From: Pseudomonadota bacterium
GTDB lineage: Bacteria > Pseudomonadota > Alphaproteobacteria > Acetobacterales > Acetobacteraceae
Assembly (NCBI GenBank): GCA_019351895.1
Contig: JABBOH010000028.1
Coordinates: forward strand, 23,915-62,931
Reading direction: 5' to 3'
DNA length: 39,017 nt
This document shows positions 16,400 through 24,729 of this stretch, piece by piece. The stretch's first letter is position 1. Each line of letters starts with the position of its first letter. A model generated the notes under the pieces. It was not told where the DNA came from. It saw only the letters and a program-made list of their open reading frames with translations, and did not search any database. Made by a program: the position numbers and the translations under genes.

Positions 16400-16678
16400 T
16401 CAGGGGGTTCCCCCGGCGCCGTCCCGGGCCGCCGCCAGCGAGCGGATGGCGTCCAGCAGCTCCCGCCTGTAGGAGTCGATCACGACGGTGACGGCGGGTT
16501 CGATCTGGGCATCATCCATGCCAGCAGCCCGGAAGCTCTCCAGCAGGCGCAGGAGATTGGCCTGGTGGCGCGCCACGCTGTCGCGCAGCACGGGCGGTAT
16601 CTCGAGTCCGGCAGGCTGGGGCGCGGCCAACAGGCGCCCCTCGAGATTCGCAGGATCAGGCTGTCCGCAGGACGGCAT
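16400..16678 (-). CDS. Small hypothetical protein coupled to the diguanylate cyclase
   Basis: The 92-residue, mostly helical soluble protein has no recognised domain (SVARHQANLLRLLESFRAAG, then VVIDSYRRELLDAIRSLAAA). A GGAG ribosome site precedes the ATG at 16678. It ends one base before the cyclase start, so the two proteins are made together. A role as partner or regulator of the cyclase is inference from position only. Confidence 0.7.
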   Translation of the reverse strand: MPSCGQPDPANLEGRLLAAPQPAGLEIPPVLRDSVARHQANLLRLLESFRAAGMDDAQIEPAVTVVIDSYRRELLDAIRSLAAARDGAGGTP

Positions 16679-16781
16679 GGGTGCTCCACCCTAAGGTCAT
16701 CACCCGAATGGCTATGCCTTCTGGCGCGGCATTAGGCAAACATTTGTCGGGACCGAAACTGAGAGACTGGCAACGGAGCCC

Positions 16782-17261
16782 TCAAGCGGTTGCTCCGAAG
16801 GGCCGGTTCATCCGCACGATGACGAGGTTGAGGTAGGCGGCGAATGCGACCCAGAGCAGGTAGGGCACCAGCAGCCAGCCCGCGAGGGCCGACAGCGGCG
16901 CGAGCGCCAGGATGAGCGCCAGGACGGAGAGCCAGAGAAACGGCACCTCCATCAGCGCCCAGTCGGGTCGCCGCAGGTTGAAGAAAAGCGGGCTCCACGC
17001 CCCGTGGAGCACGATGTTGATGGCATAAAGGCCCGCGATGAGAGCGTGCTCGCCGGCGGTCTTCGCCCTCAGCCAGCCGATCACGCCGGCCCAGGCGGCA
17101 AGGCCGAGGATCAGCGTCCAGGCGGGGCCGAACACCCAGTCGGGCGGGTTCCAGCTCGGCTTGCGGAGGTCCCGGTACCAAGGACCGACGGTGGTCAGGG
17201 CGCCGCCCACAATCAGCATGAGAAGCGTGATGATGGCCGCGACGACGATGGTCCAGGTCAT
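16782..17261 (-). CDS. tspO: TspO/MBR family membrane protein
   Basis: The 159-residue protein has five predicted membrane helices and the family's conserved loop RKPSWNPPDWVFGPAWTLIL (about residues 33-52), together with LHGAWSPLFF and W-rich helices. TspO proteins bind tetrapyrroles and are implicated in porphyrin handling and stress or oxygen responses in alphaproteobacteria. A gene 69 bases upstream on the same strand begins with an SDR; nothing nearby concerns tetrapyrroles except the distant bluB. The ATG at 17261 is preceded by AGGGG. Confidence 0.93.
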   Translation of the reverse strand: MTWTIVVAAIITLLMLIVGGALTTVGPWYRDLRKPSWNPPDWVFGPAWTLILGLAAWAGVIGWLRAKTAGEHALIAGLYAINIVLHGAWSPLFFNLRRPDWALMEVPFLWLSVLALILALAPLSALAGWLLVPYLLWVAFAAYLNLVIVRMNRPFGATA

Positions 17262-17330
17262 GCCCGAGCCCCTGTGGCTCGAAACATGGTGGAGGCGGCG
17301 GCGGCGGCTGTCGAGGGCCGCACGCCCAAG

Positions 17331-18089
17331 CTAGACGATCGTATAGCCGCCATCGATGACGAGGTTCTCGCCGTTGATCAACCCGGCCGCGCCACTCACC
17401 AGATAGAGCACCGCATGCGCGATCTCCTCCACTTCGCCGAACCGGCCGACCGGTATCTTGGCGCGGAAGGCTTCGCCACGCGCGCCGGCCCAGACTTCCC
17501 GGCCCATGGCGGTGTTCACGACGGTGGGCGAGATCGTGTTGCTGGTGATGCCGTGAGGCCCCCATTCCAGCGCCAGCACCTTCGACATGGCGATGACCCC
17601 GGCCTTGCTCGCCGTGTAGGCGATGTGGCCTTCGAGCGCGACGAGCGCCGCCTGGGAGGCGAGGCTCACGATGCGGCCGTAGCGCCGCTCGATCATGTGG
17701 CGGCCGACGGCCTGGCTGAACATGAAAGCCGCACGGATGTTGACGCTGAAGGTCGCGTCCCATGCCGCCATCGTGAAATCCGCCGCAGGTGCGATGGGCG
17801 CGATGCCGACGTTGTTCACCAGAATATCGATGCGCCCGGTCTTCGCGGCAATGTCCGCGACACCCGCGCTGACGGCGCCATCGTCCCGCACGTCGATCGT
17901 GGTGCCGATGCTGTCATGGCCGAGTGCCGCGGCGATTTCGGCGACCTTCGGGTTCTGGTCGACGATCACGACACGCGCGCCCTGCTCGGCGAGGAGCGCG
18001 GCGATCGCGTGCCCGATGCCTTGCGCGCCCCCGGTGATCAAGGCGACCTGGCCGGTGAGATCATAGGCTTTGGTGAGGCTCGTGCTCAT
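17331..18089 (-). CDS. Short-chain dehydrogenase/reductase, probable polyol dehydrogenase
   Basis: The 252-residue classical SDR has the NAD site TGGAQGIG (19-26), NNVG (92-95), and catalytic Ser142/145, Tyr158 and Lys162 (YTASK). The C-terminus LINGENLVIDGGYTIV is typical. It resembles tetritol or polyol dehydrogenases of the D-threitol-dehydrogenase kind. Asp44 at the end of the second strand (VVIVDQN) points to NAD rather than NADP. The ATG at 18089 with CGGAG upstream gives the family N-terminus; the frame is open to 18272. It lies directly downstream of the SorC regulator on the same strand (100-base gap), so it probably belongs to that sugar regulon. Confidence 0.9.
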   Translation of the reverse strand: MSTSLTKAYDLTGQVALITGGAQGIGHAIAALLAEQGARVVIVDQNPKVAEIAAALGHDSIGTTIDVRDDGAVSAGVADIAAKTGRIDILVNNVGIAPIAPAADFTMAAWDATFSVNIRAAFMFSQAVGRHMIERRYGRIVSLASQAALVALEGHIAYTASKAGVIAMSKVLALEWGPHGITSNTISPTVVNTAMGREVWAGARGEAFRAKIPVGRFGEVEEIAHAVLYLVSGAAGLINGENLVIDGGYTIV

Positions 18090-18189
18090 TGATTGCAGCT
18101 CCGGGGCAGGACGCGACACGTGGCATGGCGCCGCGGCTTCATGGCCGCTTGGAGGCGGACGATAGGTCCGTGCTTCGACATGTGTCAAT

Positions 18190-19248
18190 TTACCTTGGCA
18201 AACGTTTGGATGGTGCAGCGGTCGCGAGCACGTTCCGGGCCGTCGCCTCGTCCGTGACCAGCGTCGTGACATAGCCGCCGACGAGTAGCGCGCGGATCGC
18301 CTCGACCTTGTCCGGCCCCGCGGCGACGCAGATGCGCTCAGGGATCTTCGCGATCTCCCGCACGGTCATGCCGATCATGCGGTCGTCGAGTTCGCCGGAG
18401 ACCGCGCGACCGCGCGCATCGACAAAGCGCCCGGCAAGCACCGCCACCGCGCCCTTCGCGAGATAGGGCGCGGCTTCCTCCGGCGATAGAAATCCCGTGT
18501 CGAAGGCGGTGCTGGAGGCCGCAACGCTGCCGACGCCGTAGATGATCTTGTTGCAGGTGCTCATGATGCGGAACTGCTCGATCAGCGTCGGCTCGCGCAT
18601 CAGCATGCGCTTCATCTCGCGGTTCGAGAGGATGCCGGGCGCGTGCAGATAGACGCAGCGGGCGCCGATGCGGTTGGCGATGTTGGAGGCGCAGAGTTCG
18701 GCCGAGAAGCGATAGGTGCCGATGGCGCTGCCGGTGACCTGAACGACCGAGACGCCGGGCAGGACCTTGGGGGTCATCGCCTGCGACAGGGCGAGCACCG
18801 TGCGGCCCCAGGACACGCCCAGCACGTCATCCGGCCGCAGCCGGTCCACGAGCAGGCGGGCGGCGGCGCGGCCGACGCGCTCGTGCTCCGGCAGGCGACC
18901 GCCGTCTCCCGGGACGACGAGGCATTCGCGGACGCCGAAGCGCTCCATGATCGCGCGCGCGATCCCGACCGTCTGCAGATGCTGCGGTGCGACAGAGATG
19001 GAGACGACGCCGTTCTCCCGCGCCTCCTGCAGCATGGTGACGACGCTGCCGCGCGAAACGCCGACGAGACGCGCGATCTCCTCCTGCGTCATCCCCTCCT
19101 CGTAATAGAGCCATGCGACCCAGACGATGGGATCGCCCCCGAACTCCACCGGCGGCGTCAGCGCATCGCGCCGCATCCGGGCTGCGGGTTCGGCCCTCAT
19201 GCCGCCCCTGGCTTCGGTCCTGGTCTCAGGCGGCTTGGTCTTCACCAT
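18190..19248 (-). CDS. SorC/DeoR-type sugar-responsive transcriptional regulator
   Basis: The 352-residue protein has an N-terminal HTH (about 41-78: VAWLYYEEGMTQEEIARLVG, VSRGSVVTMLQEAREN) and a C-terminal sugar-phosphate-binding domain of the SorC family (about 95-350, with DDVLGVSWGRTVLAL and YGVGSVA). Such regulators respond to a phosphorylated sugar intermediate. I prefer the ATG at 19248 because GGAG lies 7 bases before it; 19260 is the alternative. It is divergent from the aldolase/SDR fusion and PfkB kinase and co-oriented with a downstream SDR. Those genes are the expected targets. Confidence 0.92.
   Translation of the reverse strand: MVKTKPPETRTEARGGMRAEPAARMRRDALTPPVEFGGDPIVWVAWLYYEEGMTQEEIARLVGVSRGSVVTMLQEARENGVVSISVAPQHLQTVGIARAIMERFGVRECLVVPGDGGRLPEHERVGRAAARLLVDRLRPDDVLGVSWGRTVLALSQAMTPKVLPGVSVVQVTGSAIGTYRFSAELCASNIANRIGARCVYLHAPGILSNREMKRMLMREPTLIEQFRIMSTCNKIIYGVGSVAASSTAFDTGFLSPEEAAPYLAKGAVAVLAGRFVDARGRAVSGELDDRMIGMTVREIAKIPERICVAAGPDKVEAIRALLVGGYVTTLVTDEATARNVLATAAPSKRLPR
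18199..18208. promoter_or_regulatory. Perfect palindrome CAAACGTTTG near the SorC gene end
   Basis: The perfect 10-bp palindrome overlaps the last codons of the SorC gene, about 110 bases upstream of the downstream SDR start. Its centre AAACGTTT resembles operators of sugar regulators. As it also encodes Lys-Arg-Leu, chance is possible. Confidence 0.2.
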
Positions 19249-19278
19249 CGGAGGCTCCATGAGCCGGCTTTCTACCTT

Positions 19279-19304
19279 TGTCAGAAGCAATTGACGTCTG
19301 TCGG
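19279..19304. promoter_or_regulatory. Cluster of TGAC/GTCA half-sites between the divergent SorC and aldolase genes
   Basis: Within the 114-base divergent gap, TTGTCA, TTGACG and TGTCGG lie at near-regular spacing, forming GTCA-N8-TGAC and GAC-N4-GTC dyads. This is where an operator for the SorC regulator would be expected. The half-sites are seen; binding is inferred. Confidence 0.3.
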
Positions 19305-19362
19305 CCCCGGCTACTACAGTCCGCCCGCTCGAGAGAAGCCGCAAGATGAGCGGCGGCGAAGA

Positions 19363-21447
19363 ATGATGAGCACGGCATGGGGGACGATGAACAGCCTTTG
19401 GTCCGATGAGGATGCGCGCGCCTGCATCGAATACTACGCGGCACGCGGCGTGGGCGAGGATCTCGCTTTGCGGACCTATACCTCCCGCCTTCTCGGACGG
19501 GTTCCGCGCCTCGTCATGCATGGCGGCGGCAACACCTCGGTCAAGACGCAGCTGCCCGACCTGTTCGGGGAACCGGTCGATGTGCTCTGTGTGAAAGGCA
19601 GCGGTCGCGATCTCGCGGTGATCGAGCCTGACGGTCACCCTGCCGTGCGCCGCGCGCCGCTCGACCGGCTGCGCGGCCTGACCGCGTTGTCCGACGAGGA
19701 CATGGTCAACGCGCAGCGGCAGAACCTGCTGGATACAAGCGCGCCCAACCCCTCGGTCGAGACATTGCTGCACGCCTATTTGCCGCACAAGTTCATCGAC
19801 CACACGCATTCAGTAACCTCGACCGCGATCGCCTGCCTGCCGGATGCGGCGGCTGTCTGCGCGGAGATCTTCGGGCGGCGCGTCGGCTTCGTGCCGTACA
19901 TCATGCCCGGCTTCAAGTTGGCTAAGACTGCGGCTGAAGTGTTCGAGCGCGATCCCGCCGTGCAGGGTCTGCTGCTCGCCAAGCACGGCATCTTCACCAT
20001 GGCCGAGACGGCGCGGGATGCCTATGAGCTGATGATCGAGATGGTCACGCTCATGGAGCGGTACGTGGCCACCCGCGAGCGCGACAGGCCGAGCCTGCAG
20101 CCGATCAGCCTCCCGGACGATCTCGCGCCCCCCGAGGCCGTGCTGCCCGTGCTGCGGGGTCTGCTGGCTCAGGCGGCGCCCGAGGGCACGCCCTCGCATT
20201 GGTTGCTCGATCATCGCGTCAGTGCGCGCATCCTGCGATTCGTCAACGGCCGCGATCTTGCCCGCTACGCGCGGCGCGGCATCGCGACGCCCGAGCAGGT
20301 CATCCGCATCAAATCCTTGCCGGCGATCGTGCCGCCCGCCACTGTCTCGGCTCTCTCCGACTGGCGGCAGGCGGCGGAGGCGGCGATCGGCGCCTTCATC
20401 ACCAGCTACGACGACTACTTCCAGCGCCACAACGCGCGTGTCGGCGGCATCAAGAAGCCGCTCGACCCCTTGCCCCGGGTGTTGGCGCTTCCCGGCTTCG
20501 GGATCGTCGGCGTCGGAAAAAGCGCCGCCGACGCGCGCGTCTCCTCCGATGTCGCTGAAGCCTGGATCGACGCCGTGCTCGACGCCGAAGGAATCGGCAC
20601 CTTCGAGTCGATCACCGAAGCCGACCACTTCGACATGGAGTACTGGTCGCTGGAACAGGCCAAGCTCGGCAAAGCATCGGAGAAGCGGCTGGCGCGGCAC
20701 GTGGTGGCTGTGACGGGCGGCGGCGGCGCGATCGGCAGTGCCATTGCCCGCGCCTTCGCCGCGGAGGGCGCGGATGTCGCGATCCTCGACGTGGAGTCCG
20801 TCCGCGCCGAGGCGACGCGCAACGCCATCGGCGGCCGCGCCCTGGCGCTCGGCTGTGACGTGACGAACGCGGCGGCAGTCGACCGCGCGATGGCCGAGAT
20901 CGTCCGGCAGTTTGGCGGGCTCGATGTTCTGGTGTCGAATGCGGGGGCGGCATCGGGCGGCATGATGGCCGAGATGCCCGAGGACGTGCTGCGCGATAGT
21001 TTTGAGCTCAATTTTTTTGGGCATCAGAATGTGGCGCGGGCGGCTGTGCGCGTGATGCGGCAGCAACGCATGGGGGGTGCCCTGCTGTTCAACGTCTCCA
21101 AGCAGGCGATCAATCCGGGCATGAACTTCGGCGCCTACGGCACGGCAAAGGCGGCGCTGCTGGCCCTCGTGCGGCAATATGCGCTGGAGCATGGCGCCGA
21201 CGGCATCCGGTCCAATGCCGTGAATGCGGATCGCATCCGGTCAGGCCTGCTGTCGCCGGAGATGATCGCGGCGCGGTCGGCGGCGCGGGGCGTCACGGCA
21301 GAGGAATATATGGCGGGCAATCTGCTCGGCGCCGAGGTGACGGCCGAGGATGTGGCGCAGGCTTTCGTGGCCTCGGCTCTCCTCCGCCGCACGACGGGCA
21401 ACGTCATCACGGTCGACGGCGGCAATGTCGCCGCGATGATGCGGTAG
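19363..21447 (+). CDS. Bifunctional class II aldolase / short-chain dehydrogenase (rhamnulose-phosphate aldolase-type fusion)
   Basis: The 694-residue fusion has an N-terminal class II aldolase (about residues 40-290) with the sugar-phosphate contact segment HGGGNTSVKT and the zinc histidines of DHTHSVTSTA and LAKHGIFTM. The C-terminal SDR (about 445-694) has VTGGGGAIGSAIA, SNAGAASGG, the YGTAK catalytic pair and a C-terminal VDGGNVAAMM. Related proteins cleave a ketose-1-phosphate to DHAP and an aldehyde, and the SDR oxidises the aldehyde, as in the RhaD/RhaEW-type deoxysugar pathway. The start is uncertain: ATGs at 19363, 19366 and 19387 are all possible with poor ribosome sites. A PfkB kinase follows after 66 bases. 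The true sugar cannot be read from sequence. Confidence 0.92.
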   Translation: MMSTAWGTMNSLWSDEDARACIEYYAARGVGEDLALRTYTSRLLGRVPRLVMHGGGNTSVKTQLPDLFGEPVDVLCVKGSGRDLAVIEPDGHPAVRRAPLDRLRGLTALSDEDMVNAQRQNLLDTSAPNPSVETLLHAYLPHKFIDHTHSVTSTAIACLPDAAAVCAEIFGRRVGFVPYIMPGFKLAKTAAEVFERDPAVQGLLLAKHGIFTMAETARDAYELMIEMVTLMERYVATRERDRPSLQPISLPDDLAPPEAVLPVLRGLLAQAAPEGTPSHWLLDHRVSARILRFVNGRDLARYARRGIATPEQVIRIKSLPAIVPPATVSALSDWRQAAEAAIGAFITSYDDYFQRHNARVGGIKKPLDPLPRVLALPGFGIVGVGKSAADARVSSDVAEAWIDAVLDAEGIGTFESITEADHFDMEYWSLEQAKLGKASEKRLARHVVAVTGGGGAIGSAIARAFAAEGADVAILDVESVRAEATRNAIGGRALALGCDVTNAAAVDRAMAEIVRQFGGLDVLVSNAGAASGGMMAEMPEDVLRDSFELNFFGHQNVARAAVRVMRQQRMGGALLFNVSKQAINPGMNFGAYGTAKAALLALVRQYALEHGADGIRSNAVNADRIRSGLLSPEMIAARSAARGVTAEEYMAGNLLGAEVTAEDVAQAFVASALLRRTTGNVITVDGGNVAAMMR

Positions 21448-21513
21448 GCGCCCAGACTGGCGTGCCTGCCCGATGAATCGCAGAATTCACGGCCATGAAG
21501 AAGAACGGGAACA

Positions 21514-22473
21514 ATGTCCGAGACCGCCAAGCCGACCTTTGATGTGAGCGTCATCGGCCTTTTCTGCATCGACATTCTGGGGCGCCCGGTGCGGCGCATC
21601 CCGGATGGCGGCAACGCCGACTTCATCGACGAGATCCGCCTGACGGTTGCCGGCACCGCCGGCGGCACCATCATCGACTGCGCAAAGCTCGGCATGAAGG
21701 CGCTGGCCGTGGGTGCGGTCGGCGAGGATGAGAAGGGCCTTTTCGTCCGCGCGACGCTGGAAGGCTTCGGCATCGATACCAGCGCCATGCAGCGCTATCC
21801 GGGCGTGCACACGGCGGCCTCGATCCTCGCCGTGCGGCCCAATGGCGAGCGGCCCTGCCTGCATGTTCGCGGCGCGTCCGATGCGCTGCTGATTACGGAA
21901 GCAGAATATCCCCGCGTGCTCGATGCGAGCTTTGTGCATATGGGCGGCAACGGGCTGCTCGGGAAGATGGACGGCGAGCCGACGCGCGCCCTGCTGGCGG
22001 CGGCCAAGGCCGCGGGCCGCACGACGACCTTCGATCTGATCTTCGCGCAAGCCTCGCTGATGGAGAAGATCCGGCCCGCCATGGCTTATGTCGACTACTT
22101 CGCGCCGAGCATTGAGGAGGCGACGGCCCTCTGCGGCCGTGATAAGCCGGAGGATGCGGCGCGATACTTCCACGATCTCGGCGCCAAGGTCTGCGTGCTG
22201 ACGATGGGCGGCGAGGGCTGCTTCGTCTCGACGGGCAATACAAGCTTCCGGCTGCCGGCCCATGACATCGCGGTTGTGGACACGACCGGTTGCGGCGATG
22301 CCTTCACCGGCGGTCTCATCGCCGCGCTGCACCGGGGCTGGGATATCGAGCGGGCGGCGCGCTTCGCCGGCACCTGCGGCGCGCTCTGCGCCGGCGGCCT
22401 CGGCTCGGACGCCGGCATTGTCGACTTCGACGCGACCGTCTCTGCGATGGACAGCCTGCCGCTGAAGCATTGA
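21514..22473 (+). CDS. PfkB-family carbohydrate kinase
   Basis: The 319-residue ribokinase-fold enzyme phosphorylates a sugar or ketose with ATP. It shows the N-terminal FDVSVIGLFCIDILG segment, the second PfkB signature DTTGCGDAFTGG (256-267) with catalytic Asp262, and the expected length. GGGA precedes the start. Sitting behind the aldolase/SDR and opposite a SorC regulator, it probably makes the ketose phosphate that the aldolase cleaves. A palindrome separating it from metY probably ends its transcript. Confidence 0.92.
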   Translation: MSETAKPTFDVSVIGLFCIDILGRPVRRIPDGGNADFIDEIRLTVAGTAGGTIIDCAKLGMKALAVGAVGEDEKGLFVRATLEGFGIDTSAMQRYPGVHTAASILAVRPNGERPCLHVRGASDALLITEAEYPRVLDASFVHMGGNGLLGKMDGEPTRALLAAAKAAGRTTTFDLIFAQASLMEKIRPAMAYVDYFAPSIEEATALCGRDKPEDAARYFHDLGAKVCVLTMGGEGCFVSTGNTSFRLPAHDIAVVDTTGCGDAFTGGLIAALHRGWDIERAARFAGTCGALCAGGLGSDAGIVDFDATVSAMDSLPLKH

Positions 22474-22507
22474 GCGACAGGTCCACGTCGAGCGGCATGG
22501 GCTGGGT

Positions 22508-22527
22508 GGAGGCGGTCGACCGCCTCC
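22508..22527. terminator. Palindromic hairpin between convergent kinase and metY genes
   Basis: GGAGGCGGTCGACCGCCTCC is a perfect 20-bp palindrome (8-bp stem, TCGA loop) in the 58-base gap between two convergent genes. No T-tract follows either way, so it is a candidate bidirectional, possibly Rho-assisted terminator. Confidence 0.55.
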
Positions 22528-22531
22528 TGGC

Positions 22532-23869
22532 TTAGGCCGCGTCGAGCGCCTGACGCAGGTCGTCCAGAATGTCCTCAGGGTGCTCGAGCCCGATCGACAG
22601 GCGGATGTAGCCCGGCGTCACGCCCGTCTGCGCCTGTTCCTCGACCGAAAGCTGGGAATGCGTCGTCGTCGCCGGATGGATCGCGAGGCTGCGCGCATCG
22701 CCGATATTGGCCACGTGGTAGAACAGGCGAAGCGCATCGATGAAGCGCTGGCCGGCCTCAGCGCCGCCCGCCAGTTCAAAGCCCACCAGCGCCCCGTGGC
22801 CGCCGCGCAGCACGGCGTCCGCCCGCCGCCGCGCCTCGCCCGTCTGCACTCCCGGATAGCTGACCCGCTCGACCTTCGCGTGGCCGCTGAGGAACTGGGC
22901 AACCGCCGCCGCCGAGGCGTTGTGCTGGCGCATGCGCAGGGGGAGCGTCTCCAGCCCCTGGATGAACTGGAAGGCGTTGAGCGGAGACATCGCGGCGCCA
23001 AGGTCGCGCTGCAGAACCACGCGCGCCCGCAGGATATAGGCGATAGGCCCGAGCGGCTTCGCGGCCTCGATCCAGACGGCGCCGTGGTAGCCGGGGTCGG
23101 GCTGGCTCAGAAGCGGGAAGCGCCCGGCATGCGCTTCCCAGGGGAAGTTGCCGCCGTCGATGATCGCCCCGCCGATGGAGGTCCCGTGCCCGCCGATGTA
23201 CTTCGTCGTCGAATACATCACGATCGCCGCCCCGTGGTCGAAGGGGCGCGCCGTCAGCGGAGCGGCCGTGTTGTCCATGATCAGCGGCACGCCCAGCCTG
23301 CGGCCGATATCGGCGACCTCGCGGATCGGGAAAACCTCCAGCTTCGGATTGGGAAGCGTCTCGGCGTAATAGGCGCGGGTGCGGGCGTCCGTCGCGCGGG
23401 CGAAGCCCTCGGGGTCGCGCGGATCGACGAACCGCACCTCGATCCCAAAGCGGCGCAGGGTATTGGCGAACAGTGTCCAGGTGCCCCCGTAGAGGTCGGT
23501 GGAGCTGACGATGTTGTCGCCCGCCTCGGCGAGGTTCAGGACCGAGAAGGCCGAGGCCGACTGGCCGGACGAGACCGCGAGCGCCGCGACCCCCCCTTCG
23601 AGGGCGGCCAGACGCTGCTCGAAGGCGTCCTGCGTCGGGTTCATGATGCGGCTGTAGATGTTCCCCAGTTCCTGCAACGCGAAAAGGCGCGCGGCATGGG
23701 CGGTGTCGTGGAACTGGTAGGCGGTCGTCTGGTAGATCGGCACGGCGACCGCGCCGGTCGTGGGGTCGGCCCGGTAGCTGCCGCCGTGAAGTGCGATCGT
23801 TTCCGGCCGCCAGCGCGCACGCCGCTCGGCCTCGGCTTGGGCGGGATCGGGGCTAAGGGTATCCGGCAT
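22532..23869 (-). CDS. metY: O-acetylhomoserine sulfhydrylase (PLP-dependent Cys/Met metabolism enzyme)
   Basis: The 445-residue enzyme catalyses direct sulfhydrylation of O-acetylhomoserine to homocysteine in methionine synthesis. PLP-binding lysine is Lys223 in MYSTTKYIGGHGTSIGG. Other landmarks are the N-terminal ETIALHGGSY and VPIYQTTAYQF, GNIYSRIMNPTQ, and the C-terminal SLAIHPATTTHSQL. The length of about 430-445 and long insertions separate MetY from the shorter MetB/MetC/MetZ. I found no sign of a SAM-II riboswitch in the short upstream region. The mlaC-like gene lies upstream on the same strand. Confidence 0.95.
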   Translation of the reverse strand: MPDTLSPDPAQAEAERRARWRPETIALHGGSYRADPTTGAVAVPIYQTTAYQFHDTAHAARLFALQELGNIYSRIMNPTQDAFEQRLAALEGGVAALAVSSGQSASAFSVLNLAEAGDNIVSSTDLYGGTWTLFANTLRRFGIEVRFVDPRDPEGFARATDARTRAYYAETLPNPKLEVFPIREVADIGRRLGVPLIMDNTAAPLTARPFDHGAAIVMYSTTKYIGGHGTSIGGAIIDGGNFPWEAHAGRFPLLSQPDPGYHGAVWIEAAKPLGPIAYILRARVVLQRDLGAAMSPLNAFQFIQGLETLPLRMRQHNASAAAVAQFLSGHAKVERVSYPGVQTGEARRRADAVLRGGHGALVGFELAGGAEAGQRFIDALRLFYHVANIGDARSLAIHPATTTHSQLSVEEQAQTGVTPGYIRLSIGLEHPEDILDDLRQALDAA

Positions 23870-23945
23870 CGGTTGTTCCTCTGCTCGTTGTGGCTCTTGT
23901 TATGGCGCTTCATCCTCGGGCGCCCGACTGTTCCCCGGGCCGCGA

Positions 23946-23965
23946 GCGGGACCGACCTGTCCCGC
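23946..23965. terminator. GC hairpin between the mlaC-like gene and metY
   Basis: GCGGGAC-N6-GTCCCGC is a perfect 7-bp stem located 18 bases beyond the stop of the minus-strand mlaC-like gene and 77 bases before metY. There is no T-tract; it may attenuate or partially terminate read-through into metY. Confidence 0.4.
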
Positions 23966-23982
23966 CCGCCATAGCGCCGTTC

Positions 23983-24609
23983 TCAGGCGCTCATGGCGCC
24001 GTCGGACAGCACGGAGATCTTCTTCTTCAACAAGGCGATCAGCCGGCTCGCATCCCCGGCGCTGACGAGGGAGGCGAAGTCGGACCGCTGCACCGCGACG
24101 CGGCTGATCGTGCCGTCCAGCAGCACGTCGACGATCTTCCAGCCGCTGGCTTCATTGCGCATCACATAGTCGATGCGCAGCGCGTCGCGGCCAGGCTTGG
24201 TGATTGTCGTTGTCACCACCTGCTCGTTGCCGACCGCGCGCGTGGTGGGGGCCACGCGGATCACGCGGCCCTTGTAGGAGTGAAAGTTCGCGACGTAGTT
24301 CGCGACCGTGTAGTTGCGGAACACCTGCAGCAGGGTTTGCTGCTGCGCGGGCGGTAGACTGCTCCAGAAAGCGCCGACCGAGACGCGCAGAATCCCCGCG
24401 AGATCGAACGCGGCATCCACAGCCGGTAGCAGCGTCTCGTAGCGCTGCTGGAAGGGCGTGCTGCGCCCGGCCTTCATGACCTCCAGCAGCACATCGTAGA
24501 ACTGCGTGATCGGCACGGTCGCGGGAGCCGCGGCCTGCGCCCTGGCGGCGCCCGCGGCCAGGAGGAACGGAACACTCAAGACAAGCACTTGTCGTCGTGA
24601 CGCTGGCAC
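23983..24609 (-). CDS. MlaC/Ttg2D-like periplasmic phospholipid-binding protein
   Basis: The 208-residue secreted protein has a signal peptide (hydrophobic 8-23, cleavage near AARAQA) and the MlaC fold signature: PITQFYDVLLEVMK, a middle RYETLLPAVDAAFDLAGILR and the strand-rich ISRVAVQRSDFASLV. MlaC proteins ferry phospholipids between outer and inner membrane complexes. A related branch (HpnM) is tied to hopanoid lipid transport. No other mla or hpn gene is in the window. The GTG start at 24609 is favoured by the excellent GAGGAGAGG ribosome site. Confidence 0.85.
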   Translation of the reverse strand: MPASRRQVLVLSVPFLLAAGAARAQAAAPATVPITQFYDVLLEVMKAGRSTPFQQRYETLLPAVDAAFDLAGILRVSVGAFWSSLPPAQQQTLLQVFRNYTVANYVANFHSYKGRVIRVAPTTRAVGNEQVVTTTITKPGRDALRIDYVMRNEASGWKIVDVLLDGTISRVAVQRSDFASLVSAGDASRLIALLKKKISVLSDGAMSA

Positions 24610-24687
24610 TGCAGCCTCTCCTCGCCATTGTTGCTCCGATATTACGCCCTATAGGGAACGCCGGGCGGCTTTTTTCAACCTTGCCCA

Positions 24688-24709
24688 CCTGTCCGACATG
24701 CCGGACAGG
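24688..24709. promoter_or_regulatory. Perfect inverted repeat just upstream of the MscS-type channel gene
   Basis: CCTGTCCG-N6-CGGACAGG, with 8-bp perfect arms, ends 20 bases before the channel start codon, in the gap divergent from the mlaC-like gene. It could be an operator or an mRNA hairpin controlling initiation. Confidence 0.4.
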
Positions 24710-24729
24710 CTCCAGCAGCAGGCCCGGCC

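Noticed and set aside
19810-21192. Minus-strand 460-codon frame opposite the aldolase/SDR fusion
   Set aside because: Shadow of a strongly supported gene; no recognisable motif.
23870-23982. Possible SAM-II riboswitch before metY
   Set aside because: The metY leader is only about 110 bases and shows no arrangement I could match to the SAM-II consensus.
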